64,000 nucleotides of DNA, from contig JANYHM010000059.1 of assembly GCA_025359065.1 (NCBI GenBank), positions 1 to 64,000 of the forward strand. Reading direction: 5' to 3'. This DNA is from Synechococcales cyanobacterium GL140_1_metabinner_5_sub (GTDB lineage: Bacteria; Cyanobacteriota; Cyanobacteriia; Cyanobacteriales; Chamaesiphonaceae). The first letter of the stretch is position 1, and each line of letters starts with the position of its first letter. A model generated the notes under the pieces. It saw only the letters and a program-made list of their open reading frames with translations. It was not told the origin of the DNA and did no database searches. Both the position numbers and the translations under genes were made by a program. Of this stretch, positions 1 to 8,660 are shown one piece after another.

Positions 1-123
1 ATTTTAAAACGGACGACAGGACTGTCGTTTGCAGCTTGTGGAGACTTAGGGGTTGCCCAGTCATTGAAGCAAGAAATCTCAGGTGTGAACTTGAGAAGCC
101 CCCGTCAGAGCGTACTCGCTTGA
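1..123 (+). CDS. tnpB: 3' end of a TnpB (IS605 OrfB) gene, truncated by window edge
   Basis: Frame 1 is open from base 1 to a TGA at 121-123 and gives 40 residues with the stretch RTTGLSFAACGDLGVAQS and then LKQEISGVNLRSPR. This kind of low-complexity tail with a lone ACG and a KQE motif is common at the end of cyanobacterial IS605 OrfB/TnpB proteins. The stop lies inside the right-end hairpin, as usual for these elements. TnpB is an RNA-guided nuclease carried by IS200/IS605 elements. The catalytic domain is outside the window, so activity cannot be judged. The overlapping frame that starts at 36 was rejected. Confidence 0.6.
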   Translation: MLKRTTGLSFAACGDLGVAQSLKQEISGVNLRSPRQSVLA

Positions 124-139
124 CGGTGGGAGTAGTCAC
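1..139 (+). mobile_element. Right end of an IS200/IS605-type element with terminal hairpin
   Basis: Bases 100-107 (CCCCGTCA) pair with 121-128 (TGACGGTG), a hairpin followed by GGGAGTAGTCAC near 129-139. A CCCCGTC...GACGGTGGG hairpin close to a GTCAC end is the usual right-end shape of cyanobacterial IS605 elements. In the family this right end overlaps the 3' part of the omega RNA that guides TnpB. The proposed end is about 10 bp beyond the dapL stop codon, so the element sits just downstream of dapL. The exact boundary is inferred. Confidence 0.6.
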
Positions 140-148
140 TCCAACTGA

Positions 149-1381
149 CTACTTGAAATGTGTACTAATCCGTTTCATCGCCTCGTTCACATTATCCCGG
201 CTGTTGAAAGCCGAAATCCGGAAGTAGCCTTCGCCCGCAGCCCCAAAGCCCGAACCAGGAGTAACAACGACGTTGGAGTTGAACAGCAGCTTATCAAAGA
301 AATCCCAGCTAGTAATATTGTCAGGAGTTCTTACCCATACGTAAGGAGCATTCACACCGCCATAGACTTGCAAGCCAGCAGCAGACATTTGCTCCCGAAT
401 AATCTTGGCATTTTCCAAATAGAAACTAACCAGGGCTTTAGTTTGGGCTTGGCCTTCTGGGGAATAAACCGCTTCAGCACCCCGCTGTACCACATAAGAA
501 ACACCGTTGAACTTAGTAGACTGACGACGATTCCACAGTTGCCATAGCTCCACATCTGAGCCATCAGCCGCTTTGGCTGTCAGGGTTTTAGGAATTACAC
601 TCAGGGCGCAACGGGTGCCAGTAAAGCCCGCATTTTTAGAAAAAGACCGGAACTCGATCGCGCAATCCCTGGCTCCAGGAATCTCGTAAATAGAGTGGGG
701 AATGCCAGGGTCGCTGATAAAAGCTTCGTAGGCAGCATCAAAGAAAATAATCGAGCCATTAGCCTTGGCGTAATCTACCCAAGCTTGCAGATGTTCTCTG
801 GTGGCAACCGCTCCAGTCGGGTTATTCGGAAAACAAAGATAAATTAAATCTACTTTTTGGCTAGGAATCTGAGCCGTAAAATTGTTCTCAGCAGTGACCG
901 GCAGATAAACCAAGCCGCCATACTCGCCTTTTTCATTAGCTTCACCAGTGTGGCCAGCCATCACGTTGGTATCTACATATACCGGATAAACGGGGTCAGT
1001 GACGGCGATCGAATTATTATTACCAAAGATATCTAAAATATTGCCGTTGTCGCACTTCGAGCCATCAGAAATAAAAATTTCATCGGCGCTAATGTCACAG
1101 CCTCTGGCCTGAAAATCTTGAGCCGCAATCTTTTCTCGCAGCCAAGCATAGCCCTGCTCGGGGCCATAGCCTTTAAACTTATCTCGATCGCCCATATCTT
1201 CCACGGCCCTGATCATGGCATCACGGCAAGCTGCGGGCAATGGTTCTGTTACATCACCAATGCCCAGGCGAATAATCGGAGCATTGGGGTTTTCGGTAGC
1301 AAATTTGTTGACGCGGCGGGCGATCTCAGGAAACAGGTATCCGGCCTTAAGTTTGAGGTAGTTGTCGTTGATGGTTGCCAT
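149..1381 (-). CDS. dapL: LL-diaminopimelate aminotransferase
   Basis: A 410-residue PLP fold-type I aminotransferase. It converts L-tetrahydrodipicolinate and glutamate to LL-diaminopimelate and 2-oxoglutarate, a one-step route to lysine and peptidoglycan precursors used by cyanobacteria and plants. The PLP lysine is in [10 protein letters not shown] near residue 249; FPNNPTGA near residue 184 and the [10 protein letters not shown] loop near 105 are typical of the family. The start chosen is [18 protein letters not shown], which matches the usual N-terminus; seven more in-frame codons upstream (to 1402) look non-conserved. An IS605-type right end lies about 10 bp beyond the stop. lysA, the last lysine enzyme, is at 29672. 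Confidence 0.95.
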   Translation of the reverse strand: MATINDNYLKLKAGYLFPEIARRVNKFATENPNAPIIRLGIGDVTEPLPAACRDAMIRAVEDMGDRDKFKGYGPEQGYAWLREKIAAQDFQARGCDISADEIFISDGSKCDNGNILDIFGNNNSIAVTDPVYPVYVDTNVMAGHTGEANEKGEYGGLVYLPVTAENNFTAQIPSQKVDLIYLCFPNNPTGAVATREHLQAWVDYAKANGSIIFFDAAYEAFISDPGIPHSIYEIPGARDCAIEFRSFSKNAGFTGTRCALSVIPKTLTAKAADGSDVELWQLWNRRQSTKFNGVSYVVQRGAEAVYSPEGQAQTKALVSFYLENAKIIREQMSAAGLQVYGGVNAPYVWVRTPDNITSWDFFDKLLFNSNVVVTPGSGFGAAGEGYFRISAFNSRDNVNEAMKRISTHFK

Positions 1382-1449
1382 GTGTTGAGGTGCTCTTAAC
1401 AAAACTTGATGAGTTTCAGTCTACCGCAGTCATCGCAACCAGGCCGAAC

Positions 1450-2229
1450 CTACGCGCCCATTCCCGAGTATTTCTTGATTCCATGCTTCCACAGATAACG
1501 ATTGATCACCCAAAAAATCCCTGACCACAGACCCATCATTAAAAATCCACGCCCTACATTAACCGGCAAACCCACCAAGATCGCCGCCGGAAAATGAATC
1601 ATGTAGGGGAAAGGAGTCCAAGCCAAAAAATCCTGCATCTGTTGAGGAAAAAGCTCGATCGGCGCAATCATTCCTGACAAGAACAAATATAGCAAAAACC
1701 AAAACTGCTCGATCGCCATTGCCCGCTCTGTCCAAAAAGCACACAGCGCAAACGTGTACTGCATCAAAAAACGCAGAGCAAAAGTCATCATTGTCACTAA
1801 CAAAAACTGCAATATCGGCAACCAACCCGGCCACCAAGCTGCTTGGGGATACAAAGCCAAACCCAGCAACAGCAGCAAAACAATAAACGGAAAGCGAGCA
1901 AAGCGCTCACTAATATGCGAAATAAAATGATGCCAAACCGGATCTAAAGGCTGCAATAACTTAAAAGAAAGTGTCCCTTCTACTACTTCGCGCTCAAACT
2001 CATAAATTACCCACACCACGCTAATTTGACGCACGACAAATACTACTAAAAAGTAACGAATGAATTCGATCGAACTCAGCCCAAATTGCCCATCTGCCGC
2101 CGCATTTTGCCAAACCCCCATCAAAATAATCGGCGTTGAACCAGCTAAAACCCATAGCCATAGCTCAGCCCGATATTCCAGCATGTAAGCATATTGAGTT
2201 TCAAATAGAACTTTAATAATTCGCCACAT
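1450..2229 (-). CDS. ABC-2 family transporter permease
   Basis: A 259-residue integral membrane protein with about six hydrophobic segments. It begins MWRIIKVLFETQYAYMLEYR and contains the pattern of the ABC2_membrane_6 family (a conserved FEREVVEGTLSFKLLQPLDP stretch near residue 80). Such permeases pair with an ATPase and a second permease of the same type, often for export of an unknown substrate. No ATPase gene is beside it here, so the partner must be elsewhere. It lies in the same direction as dapL upstream in coordinates and 49 bp after the ThiO-like gene, and could be read with the latter. Confidence 0.85.
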   Translation of the reverse strand: MWRIIKVLFETQYAYMLEYRAELWLWVLAGSTPIILMGVWQNAAADGQFGLSSIEFIRYFLVVFVVRQISVVWVIYEFEREVVEGTLSFKLLQPLDPVWHHFISHISERFARFPFIVLLLLLGLALYPQAAWWPGWLPILQFLLVTMMTFALRFLMQYTFALCAFWTERAMAIEQFWFLLYLFLSGMIAPIELFPQQMQDFLAWTPFPYMIHFPAAILVGLPVNVGRGFLMMGLWSGIFWVINRYLWKHGIKKYSGMGA

Positions 2230-2278
2230 ATTAGCACCTGTGTTCGATCGGCTTTTTTATGATAGGCGATCACAAAGC

Positions 2279-3358
2279 TTAAACGATTACCAGCAGCTCT
2301 CTCACCATTCGGGCAGTCGCAGGAGCCAGCAACACCCCATTCCGATAGTGACCAGTGGCCAGTATCACATTTTGATATCCCAGTAACTTTTCCACTACCG
2401 GAGCCGGTCTGCCCACCGGACGCGGACGTAAGCCAGACCACGTATCTAAAATTTCAGCAGTGGCCATAGCTGGGAAAAACTCGATCGCCTGCTTCTTTAA
2501 TTCCGCAAAACTTTCCGCACTGGGGATAACCTCAGTCCCCACCGGAAATTCTACTGTCGCCCCCACCCAATATTCACCGCTCCCCAACGGCACCACATGA
2601 ACATCGTTGCTCGTGACCACTGGGTGAAAATCAGGGAAACTGGACAATCGATAATGAATCGCCTGACCCAAAACCGGCATCAACTCCAATGGTTGCTCAG
2701 ATTTTGCCGTCAGCAGAGAGCTTCCTAAACCAGCCGTAATAATGACCCGATCGGCCTCTACAAATCCCGTCGCAGTATCTACACCCTCATCAGTAACCTG
2801 CAAAACACTGGTATTCCAATAAAACCTAACACTTCGCAGCTCCGCCGCTCGCACCAAAGCCCGAGCCATCTGCGCCGGATGAACCTGCCAATCTGCTGGA
2901 GAATAAACAGCACTGGTCTGGTCATTGATTTGGAGGAAAGAAAATTGATCACCGGAGGTGCAAGCGAAGCTATCGAGGATTTTTTCCGCCGACCAAATTT
3001 CCATCGGCCAGCCCTGCTGAATTCTAATGTCAGCCAAGGATTGCCATTTAGCTAAATCAGCAGAATCAGACAGCAGCTTCAGCAATCCCTGATCATTGTG
3101 GGACACAGGTAGATTTATCGCCGCCAACTCTGGCAACAGCCGCTGATAATAACGCAGTCCCTCCTGCCGCCACTGCCAAGCCCGCCCTTTTATCTTCTGA
3201 CTAATCGCGCCCATCAACAGACCCAAAGCCGCCCCAGTAGATTCTTGAGCCGGACTCGATCGACTCTCCAACACCTGCACATTCCATCGAGAATCCCGAC
3301 TCAGTTCATAGGCCAAAGTCGCCCCCACAATGCCACAGCCGACAATTACTATCTTCAC
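2279..3358 (-). CDS. FAD-dependent amino-acid oxidase, ThiO/glycine oxidase-like
   Basis: A 359-residue DAO-family flavoprotein. The N-terminus MKIVIVGCGIVGATLAYEL is the Rossmann GxGxxG FAD site; RPRPVGRPAPVVE near residue 310 and the ATGHYRNGVLLAPAT segment near 335 are the C-terminal substrate and FAD signature of ThiO-type oxidases. ThiO makes dehydroglycine for the thiazole of thiamine. The gene starts with GTG and overlaps the upstream SUMF1 gene by 4 bp (GTGA), which points to translational coupling. No thiG or other thiamine gene is beside it, so the thiamine role is inferred from fold only; another amine or amino acid may be the substrate. Confidence 0.75.
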   Translation of the reverse strand: MKIVIVGCGIVGATLAYELSRDSRWNVQVLESRSSPAQESTGAALGLLMGAISQKIKGRAWQWRQEGLRYYQRLLPELAAINLPVSHNDQGLLKLLSDSADLAKWQSLADIRIQQGWPMEIWSAEKILDSFACTSGDQFSFLQINDQTSAVYSPADWQVHPAQMARALVRAAELRSVRFYWNTSVLQVTDEGVDTATGFVEADRVIITAGLGSSLLTAKSEQPLELMPVLGQAIHYRLSSFPDFHPVVTSNDVHVVPLGSGEYWVGATVEFPVGTEVIPSAESFAELKKQAIEFFPAMATAEILDTWSGLRPRPVGRPAPVVEKLLGYQNVILATGHYRNGVLLAPATARMVRELLVIV

Positions 3359-5010
3359 AGCTCATACTCACAAGCAATCCGGAAACCAATATAGTAATTG
3401 CTATTGCCTGCCGCCCACTTAAAACGCAAAGCCGATCGGCAGCTTCGGGCATAATTATCCCAAGAGCCACCCCGTAAAATTCGCTTATCACTCTCATTCA
3501 CCCAAGCACTACCATCTGTAGGCGCGCCCACATAGCTTTCATGCCAGGTATCCTCACACCATTCCCATACATTGCCGTGCATATCATAAAGACCAAAGAC
3601 ATTAGGTGGAAATTTACCCACCTGAGTAGTTTTTTCGCTCAAAGTTTCCACCAAATTCTTCGGTTGCTTGGGTCGAGTAGAAACGGGAGCCTGAGTCTGG
3701 TCAATTTTGGAACTGCGTGATCGATAGTTAGCCAGATGGTGTTCAATTTGATCACCATAATAAAAAGCTGTATGAGTGCCAGCCCGACAAGCATACTCCC
3801 ACTCAGCTTCACTCGGTAAACGATATTTGTGACCAGTCCGAGTACTCAAGCGACTGCAAAACTCCCGGGCATCATGCCAAGATACTTGCTCTACCGGTAA
3901 CTTAGTGCCAGGGCGATATGCCGGATTCTTGCCCATGATCACCGCATATTGTTCCTGAGTAATCAAATATTTACTTAAGTAAAAAGAAGGAACCGTGACA
4001 ATATGTTGGGGTTTTTCAGAACTGCTGCTACCTTCTTCTTGGGCATGGGCACCCATGGCAAACTTGCCCGGGGGCACAAAAACCATTTCTAACTTAATTC
4101 CTCCACCCAAATCACAGGTATAAGGCCGATCGCGGGGTATTGCCAACTGATCAGACATCTGGCTAGATGAGGAACCAGATAATTGTCCCGAGCCAGATCT
4201 TAAATCAGTAAGCTTCTGAGCAATCTTGGTAATAATGGCCGACTGGTCGGCCAGTTGGGCATCGTATTGAGCCTGGAGCCTTTCTAAAGCGGTACTGCCC
4301 TGATGATCGATCGACTGTAATTTTTTCTGCAAAGCGCTGAGCTTAGAATCGATCGGGTTATCAGTGCCCCCCAAGCTTTTTTTGAGTTTTTCCAAATCCC
4401 GACTAAGCTGACGCACTTCGATCGACAAGGTTGGTTCCAAAAAACTGTGATCGGCCTGCTTTTCTGCCGGACGCATATTGCCCAGCCGCCCCCGCTGCAT
4501 CACTTGCCAGGTCAGTGGCTGAGTGGGTAAAGCTTTAATTAGAGTAAGAGTAGTAAGACCGATCATCGACAATTCCACCATGGCGTTAGCATGGTCAAAA
4601 TCAAAAGCCAAGGGCAGAGATTGCAGACGACCCAAAGTGATCCGACGGTTGGGGTTCGGCAGTAACCAAGCATATTCCGAGGCAGTCTTGATCGGCAGAA
4701 TCCAGTAATTGCCTCGACTTTCCCGGCCAAAAATCACCTGAGAAGGGTCACTAGCCAAAAAAGATTCTGGAGTGATATTAGCTTCGATCGTATAGGCTGC
4801 CAAAACACTTGGCACATCGTTATAAATGTTAATCAGCTTTTTGGGCGACAGATCCAATCGGGGTAAATCTTCGGTCAAAATTTGGTCAAAGACCTGAGTG
4901 ACACGACGTAAATTAACCGGCAGTTCACCGCGCTGCAAAGCATCTACCAAATTGGTCAGGTAGGCTTCAAGTTCCTGAATGTGACGGGCAATCGAGCTTG
5001 ACTCTGTCAT
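3355..5010 (-). CDS. SUMF1/FGE-sulfatase-fold protein with coiled-coil N-terminal region
   Basis: A 551-residue protein. Residues about 1-180 are of unknown family; about 190-270 are charged and probably coiled coil; about 300-545 are the formylglycine-generating-enzyme-like fold, with FVPPGKFAMGA, YLITQEQYAVIMGKNPAYRP, LPSEAEWEYACRAG, GNVWEWCEDTWHES and RGGSWDNYARSC. In true formylglycine-generating enzymes two cysteines five residues apart bind copper; here the first is Asn519 and only Cys524 remains, so sulfatase activation is unlikely and a binding or scaffold role is possible. The ATG at 5010 (MTESSSIARHIQ) was chosen because the upstream extension to 5112 crosses the map promoter region. 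It is coupled to the downstream oxidase. Confidence 0.85.
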   Translation of the reverse strand: MTESSSIARHIQELEAYLTNLVDALQRGELPVNLRRVTQVFDQILTEDLPRLDLSPKKLINIYNDVPSVLAAYTIEANITPESFLASDPSQVIFGRESRGNYWILPIKTASEYAWLLPNPNRRITLGRLQSLPLAFDFDHANAMVELSMIGLTTLTLIKALPTQPLTWQVMQRGRLGNMRPAEKQADHSFLEPTLSIEVRQLSRDLEKLKKSLGGTDNPIDSKLSALQKKLQSIDHQGSTALERLQAQYDAQLADQSAIITKIAQKLTDLRSGSGQLSGSSSSQMSDQLAIPRDRPYTCDLGGGIKLEMVFVPPGKFAMGAHAQEEGSSSSEKPQHIVTVPSFYLSKYLITQEQYAVIMGKNPAYRPGTKLPVEQVSWHDAREFCSRLSTRTGHKYRLPSEAEWEYACRAGTHTAFYYGDQIEHHLANYRSRSSKIDQTQAPVSTRPKQPKNLVETLSEKTTQVGKFPPNVFGLYDMHGNVWEWCEDTWHESYVGAPTDGSAWVNESDKRILRGGSWDNYARSCRSALRFKWAAGNSNYYIGFRIACEYEL

Positions 5011-5097
5011 ATCAAAAGATGCGGAGAGAGAGAAAAAGAGGAAATATGAGCAGACTATTCTTAGTTTGCCCTGTCCAGAGTATTTTGGTGCAGAGAA

Positions 5098-5124
5098 TCT
5101 GGCATCAGCCAATTTCGATATAAT
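5098..5124 (+). promoter_or_regulatory. Likely promoter of map
   Basis: A perfect TATAAT lies at 5119-5124, 31 bp before the map start codon, with a weak CTGGCA-like hexamer at about 5098-5103. The 145-bp gap between the divergent genes must hold promoters for both sides. Confidence 0.45.
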
Positions 5125-5154
5125 AAAAAGCTAAAGATAAAAACTCCTATACCC

Positions 5155-5988
5155 ATGAATATTTTCAGCGATCTTCTGTTGGCCACCCCCAAGCCCAAAG
5201 CTAAAGCAGAGGCTAAACAGCGACGCGGCATCGAGATTAAATCTGAGCGCGAAATCGAAATCATGCGCCAATCATCCAAGATTGTGGCCACTGTGCTAAA
5301 AGAAATTCACAATCTGGTAGAACCCGGCATGACCACAGCAGACTTAGATGCTCATGCCGAAAAACGGATTCGGGAAATGGGTGCCACACCAAGCTTCAAA
5401 GGTTATCACGGCTTCCCTGCTTCAATCTGTTCCAGCATTAACAACGAAGTGGTGCATGGTATTCCTAGCAGCAAAAAAGTCATCCGCGAAGGCGATGTAT
5501 TAAAAGTAGACACTGGCGCGTTCTTCCAGGGTTTTCACGGAGATTCTTGCATCACTATTGCAGTAGGCCAAGTTTCCGAAAAAGCTGCACACTTAATTGA
5601 AGTAGCCGAAACTTCTTTGTATAAGGGAATTGCTCAAGTTAAAGCCGGAGCTTACCTTTTAGATTTGGCGGGAGCTATCCAAGACTATGTAGAAGCCAAC
5701 GGCTGCACTGTAGTTGAAGATTTCACTGGCCACGGAGTCGGACGCAACTTACACGAAGAGCCTTCGGTGTTCAACTTCCGTACCCGGGAGCTGCCTAATG
5801 TAAAACTGCGAGAAGGCATGGTGCTGGCGATCGAACCCATCATCAACCAAGGCAGCAAGGCCGTCAAAATCCTTGGCGACAAATGGACAGCAGTGACCTT
5901 AGATAAGTCTTTGTCGGCTCAGTTTGAGCACACTGTTTTGGTTACTAGCGATGGTTACGAAATTTTGACCGATCGCAATCTGGTTTAG
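5155..5988 (+). CDS. map: Methionine aminopeptidase, type I
   Basis: A 277-residue cytosolic metallopeptidase that removes the initiator methionine from nascent proteins. All five metal ligands are visible: Asp119 (VDTGAF), Asp130 (GFHGDSC), His193 (TGHGVGR), Glu227 (AIEPII) and Glu258 (FEHTVL); the substrate-binding His101 (VVHGIP) is also present. The N-terminus has a basic extension of about 25 residues ([13 protein letters not shown]) before the catalytic domain, as seen in some cyanobacterial paralogues. It is transcribed alone, with a TATAAT upstream and a hairpin terminator downstream. Confidence 0.95.
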   Translation: MNIFSDLLLATPKPKAKAEAKQRRGIEIKSEREIEIMRQSSKIVATVLKEIHNLVEPGMTTADLDAHAEKRIREMGATPSFKGYHGFPASICSSINNEVVHGIPSSKKVIREGDVLKVDTGAFFQGFHGDSCITIAVGQVSEKAAHLIEVAETSLYKGIAQVKAGAYLLDLAGAIQDYVEANGCTVVEDFTGHGVGRNLHEEPSVFNFRTRELPNVKLREGMVLAIEPIINQGSKAVKILGDKWTAVTLDKSLSAQFEHTVLVTSDGYEILTDRNLV

Positions 5989-6022
5989 GTTTCAGCCCTA
6001 GACACATTTGATCAATATTAAG

Positions 6023-6057
6023 GCGACTGTTAAAAATGGCAGTCGCTTTCTTCATAT
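6023..6057 (+). terminator. Rho-independent terminator of map
   Basis: A 7-bp stem GCGACTG (6023-6029) / CAGTCGC (6040-6046) with a 10-base loop, followed by the T-rich TTTCTTCATATTTTT, 35 bp after the map stop. Confidence 0.75.
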
Positions 6058-6362
6058 TTTTGCTGATTGGATTGAGTCACGCAAGGTGATAGACTCTTGG
6101 CAATTATGAATATTGGCTTGGAAAGTCGCTTCAGACTTCAATTTCAAGTCTTTTGGTGGAGCTTTGATGGTCTAACAGATCTCAGTTTCATCACACGTAC
6201 CGACGCACTTTTCAACAGGTAGTCGGGCGATTAGAGGAGCAGTGTATCTAAAAATGGCTCTAGAACAAGTTTTGTAATTCAAATTACAGCCCCAAGCAGA
6301 ACCCCTAATCGCCAAAGGTAATCGGGGGTTCAAGTTTAGTATCTATCTGGCTTCAAAACAAA
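6058..6362. other. Intergenic stretch, no gene recognised
   Basis: Between the 3' ends of map and fcl. A short ATG-initiated frame at 6106-6222 has no recognisable content. An imperfect hairpin GAACCCC...GGGGTTC around 6299-6333 could end fcl transcripts but lacks a clear T tail on that strand. Confidence 0.4.
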
Positions 6363-7307
6363 TTACTTAGCATTTTGTCGATACCAATTGATCGTCTGCT
6401 TCAACCCATCACGCAAGTTAGTAGTAGCTTTAAAACCAAAAGCAGCTTCGGCTTTTTGAGTATCTAAGCAGCGCCGAGGCTGTCCATTGGGCTTATCTGT
6501 TTCCCAAACAATTTCGCCTTTAAATTCCATCAGCTCACAGATCAGTTCGATCAGGTCTTTAATAGTAATTTCAAAATTGGTACCCAGGTTAATCGGTTCG
6601 GAGTTTTCTAGACCGAGAGTAGCTAGCACAATACCTTTGGCCGCATCTGTAAAATAAATAAACTCACGGCTAGGGCTGCCATCACCCCATACCGGCAGAG
6701 TCTTATCACCGCGCTGCTGAGCTTCATCTACTTTGCGGATTAGTGCCGGAATAACGTGAGAGCTGGCTGGGTCGAAGTTATCTTTAGGGCCATAGAGGTT
6801 AACAGGCAAAACATAAATGCCATTGAAGCCATATTGCTGGCGATAAGCTTGAAGCTGCACTAACAAAGCTTTTTTAGCAACTCCATAGGGAGCATTAGTT
6901 TCTTCTGGGTAGCCATTCCATAAGTCTTCTTCTTTGAAAGGAACCGGAGTAAATTTGGGATAAGCGCAGATAGTACCAACGCAAACAAACTTTTCTACTT
7001 TGGCTTGGTAGGCAGCATGAATAAGCTGAGTACCCATCATTAAATTGTCATAAAACAGCTCTGCGGGTTTTTGCTGATTAAGTCCAATGCCACCAACGTG
7101 GGCAGCAAGGTGAATAACAATATCTTGGCTAGCAACGACGGCCTTACAGTTAGCCATTTCACAGAGGTCATATTCTTTCGATCGAGGAATAAAAATCTTT
7201 TCAGCATCGGCTCCATGAGCCAGTAATTGCTGGACTACTTCTTGCCCCAGAAACCCGGCTCCGCCTGTGACTAAGATTTTTTTACCTTTTAGTTCTAAAT
7301 TGGCCAT
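6363..7307 (-). CDS. fcl: GDP-L-fucose synthase
   Basis: A 314-residue extended short-chain dehydrogenase. It epimerises and reduces GDP-4-keto-6-deoxymannose to GDP-L-fucose with NADPH. The N-terminal [11 protein letters not shown] is the nucleotide-binding loop; the catalytic YxxxK is APYGVAKK near residue 136, with [10 protein letters not shown] just before it; [12 protein letters not shown] is a family signature. It is divergent from gmd, whose product is its substrate, with a 135-bp shared promoter region. The fucose is presumably used by the glycosyltransferases of this region. Confidence 0.95.
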   Translation of the reverse strand: MANLELKGKKILVTGGAGFLGQEVVQQLLAHGADAEKIFIPRSKEYDLCEMANCKAVVASQDIVIHLAAHVGGIGLNQQKPAELFYDNLMMGTQLIHAAYQAKVEKFVCVGTICAYPKFTPVPFKEEDLWNGYPEETNAPYGVAKKALLVQLQAYRQQYGFNGIYVLPVNLYGPKDNFDPASSHVIPALIRKVDEAQQRGDKTLPVWGDGSPSREFIYFTDAAKGIVLATLGLENSEPINLGTNFEITIKDLIELICELMEFKGEIVWETDKPNGQPRRCLDTQKAEAAFGFKATTNLRDGLKQTINWYRQNAK

Positions 7308-7442
7308 GACTGCTTATTATAAAATTGTTTCAGTATCCTACTCGATCTTGATTGTTCAAGCTTGATCTTTTTATTACATGTTTGTATTGTCCAAATAGCG
7401 TAAAATGCAATGCAACTATAACCGGAGTAACTGAGAAACACG

Positions 7443-8510
7443 ATGTCTAAACGCGCTTTACTAACTGGAATCACCGGTCAAGACGGCTCTTACTTAGCTG
7501 AAATGCTCCTTGAAAAAGGCTACGAGGTACACGGCATCATTCGCCGGACATCTACTTTTAACACCGATCGTATCGACCACATTTACCAAGATCCTCACAC
7601 TCCAGAAGCAAAATTATTTCTGCACTATGGGGATTTGACTGATGGGGTAACAATCCGCCGAATTTTGGAGATGGTGAAACCCAATGAGTTTTTCAACCTT
7701 GGTGCCCAGTCTCATGTGAGAGTAAGCTTCGATGCCCCAGAATACACTGTAGACACGGTGGCCATGGGAACGCTGCGCATTCTAGAAGGCATTCGTGATT
7801 ACCAACAACGAACTGGTGAGGAAGTGCGATTCTATCAGGCCGGTTCCTCAGAAATGTATGGCTTAGTGCAAGAAGTACCCCAGAGTGAGAAAACTCCTTT
7901 TTACCCACGCAGTCCTTATGCTTGCGGCAAGCTGTTTGGTCATTGGCAAACGGTGAATTATCGAGAATCCTATGATTTGTTTGCCAGCAATGGCATCTTG
8001 TTTAACCACGAAAGCCCCCGCCGAGGCGAAACCTTTGTTACCCGCAAAATAACTCGCGCGTTGGCAAGAATCGTTGCAAAGCAACAAAATAAGCTGTTTT
8101 TAGGGAATTTAGATTCCAAGCGTGATTGGGGTTATGCCAAAGATTACGTGCAGGCAATGTGGCTAATGCTGCAACAAGAAAAACCCGATGATTTCGTGGT
8201 AGCAACTGGTGAAACCCATTCTATTAAAGAGTTTTTGGAGGTAGCATTCACCTATGCTGGACTCAATTGGCAAGATTATGTGGAGTTCGATCCACGCTAT
8301 TTGCGTCCAGCAGAAGTGGAACTGTTGATTGGTGATTCGACCAAGGCAAGGAAACAGTTAGGGTGGGAGCCTTCCGTAACTTTCCAAGAGTTGGTACATT
8401 TGATGGTAGATGCCGACTTGCAAGCTTTGGGTCAGCCTTCACCTAGTGGTAAGGAGACCATCCCAGATATTGCGACAGTAAGGCAACAAATGGCAATAAT
8501 GCACGATTAA
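7443..8510 (+). CDS. gmd: GDP-mannose 4,6-dehydratase
   Basis: A 355-residue extended short-chain dehydrogenase that makes GDP-4-keto-6-deoxy-D-mannose, the first step to GDP-fucose. [19 protein letters not shown] is the cofactor loop; the catalytic set is seen in SSEMYG and [31 protein letters not shown] and [16 protein letters not shown] are family hallmarks. It is divergent from fcl and ends with its own hairpin terminator. manC and other GDP-mannose supply genes are not in the window. Confidence 0.97.
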   Translation: MSKRALLTGITGQDGSYLAEMLLEKGYEVHGIIRRTSTFNTDRIDHIYQDPHTPEAKLFLHYGDLTDGVTIRRILEMVKPNEFFNLGAQSHVRVSFDAPEYTVDTVAMGTLRILEGIRDYQQRTGEEVRFYQAGSSEMYGLVQEVPQSEKTPFYPRSPYACGKLFGHWQTVNYRESYDLFASNGILFNHESPRRGETFVTRKITRALARIVAKQQNKLFLGNLDSKRDWGYAKDYVQAMWLMLQQEKPDDFVVATGETHSIKEFLEVAFTYAGLNWQDYVEFDPRYLRPAEVELLIGDSTKARKQLGWEPSVTFQELVHLMVDADLQALGQPSPSGKETIPDIATVRQQMAIMHD

Positions 8511-8531
8511 TTTGGATGTTTAAAACGGAGT

Positions 8532-8563
8532 GATAGAAATATTTAATTTCTATCCCCTTTTTG
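8532..8563 (+). terminator. Rho-independent terminator of gmd
   Basis: A 9-bp stem GATAGAAAT (8532-8540) / ATTTCTATC (8546-8554) followed by CCCCTTTTTG, about 20 bp after the gmd stop. Confidence 0.75.
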
Positions 8564-8603
8564 TTTGAAAATATAGTTCAGGCACAATCCACTGTGCGCT
8601 AAT

Positions 8604-8637
8604 GAAAAAAGCCGTAGGATTTTCCTACAGCTTTTTA
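8604..8637 (-). terminator. Terminator of the RTX gene, possibly bidirectional
   Basis: Stem GCCGTAGGA (8611-8619) / TCCTACAGC (8623-8631) with one mismatch. Read on the minus strand it is followed by a run of T (AAAAAA at 8605-8610 on the plus strand); the plus side also has CTTTTTAAG. It lies 30 bp beyond the RTX stop. Confidence 0.75.
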
Positions 8638-8660
8638 AGAACTACTTTACTTTTGGTTGA

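Noticed and set aside
36-227. 63-residue frame starting MWRLRGCPVIEARNL
   Set aside because: It runs through the TnpB tail in another frame and across the IS end; frame 1 fits the TnpB C-terminus and stops within the hairpin.
5010-5112. N-terminal extension of the SUMF1-fold protein
   Set aside because: It crosses the divergent promoter region of map and reads like non-coding sequence.
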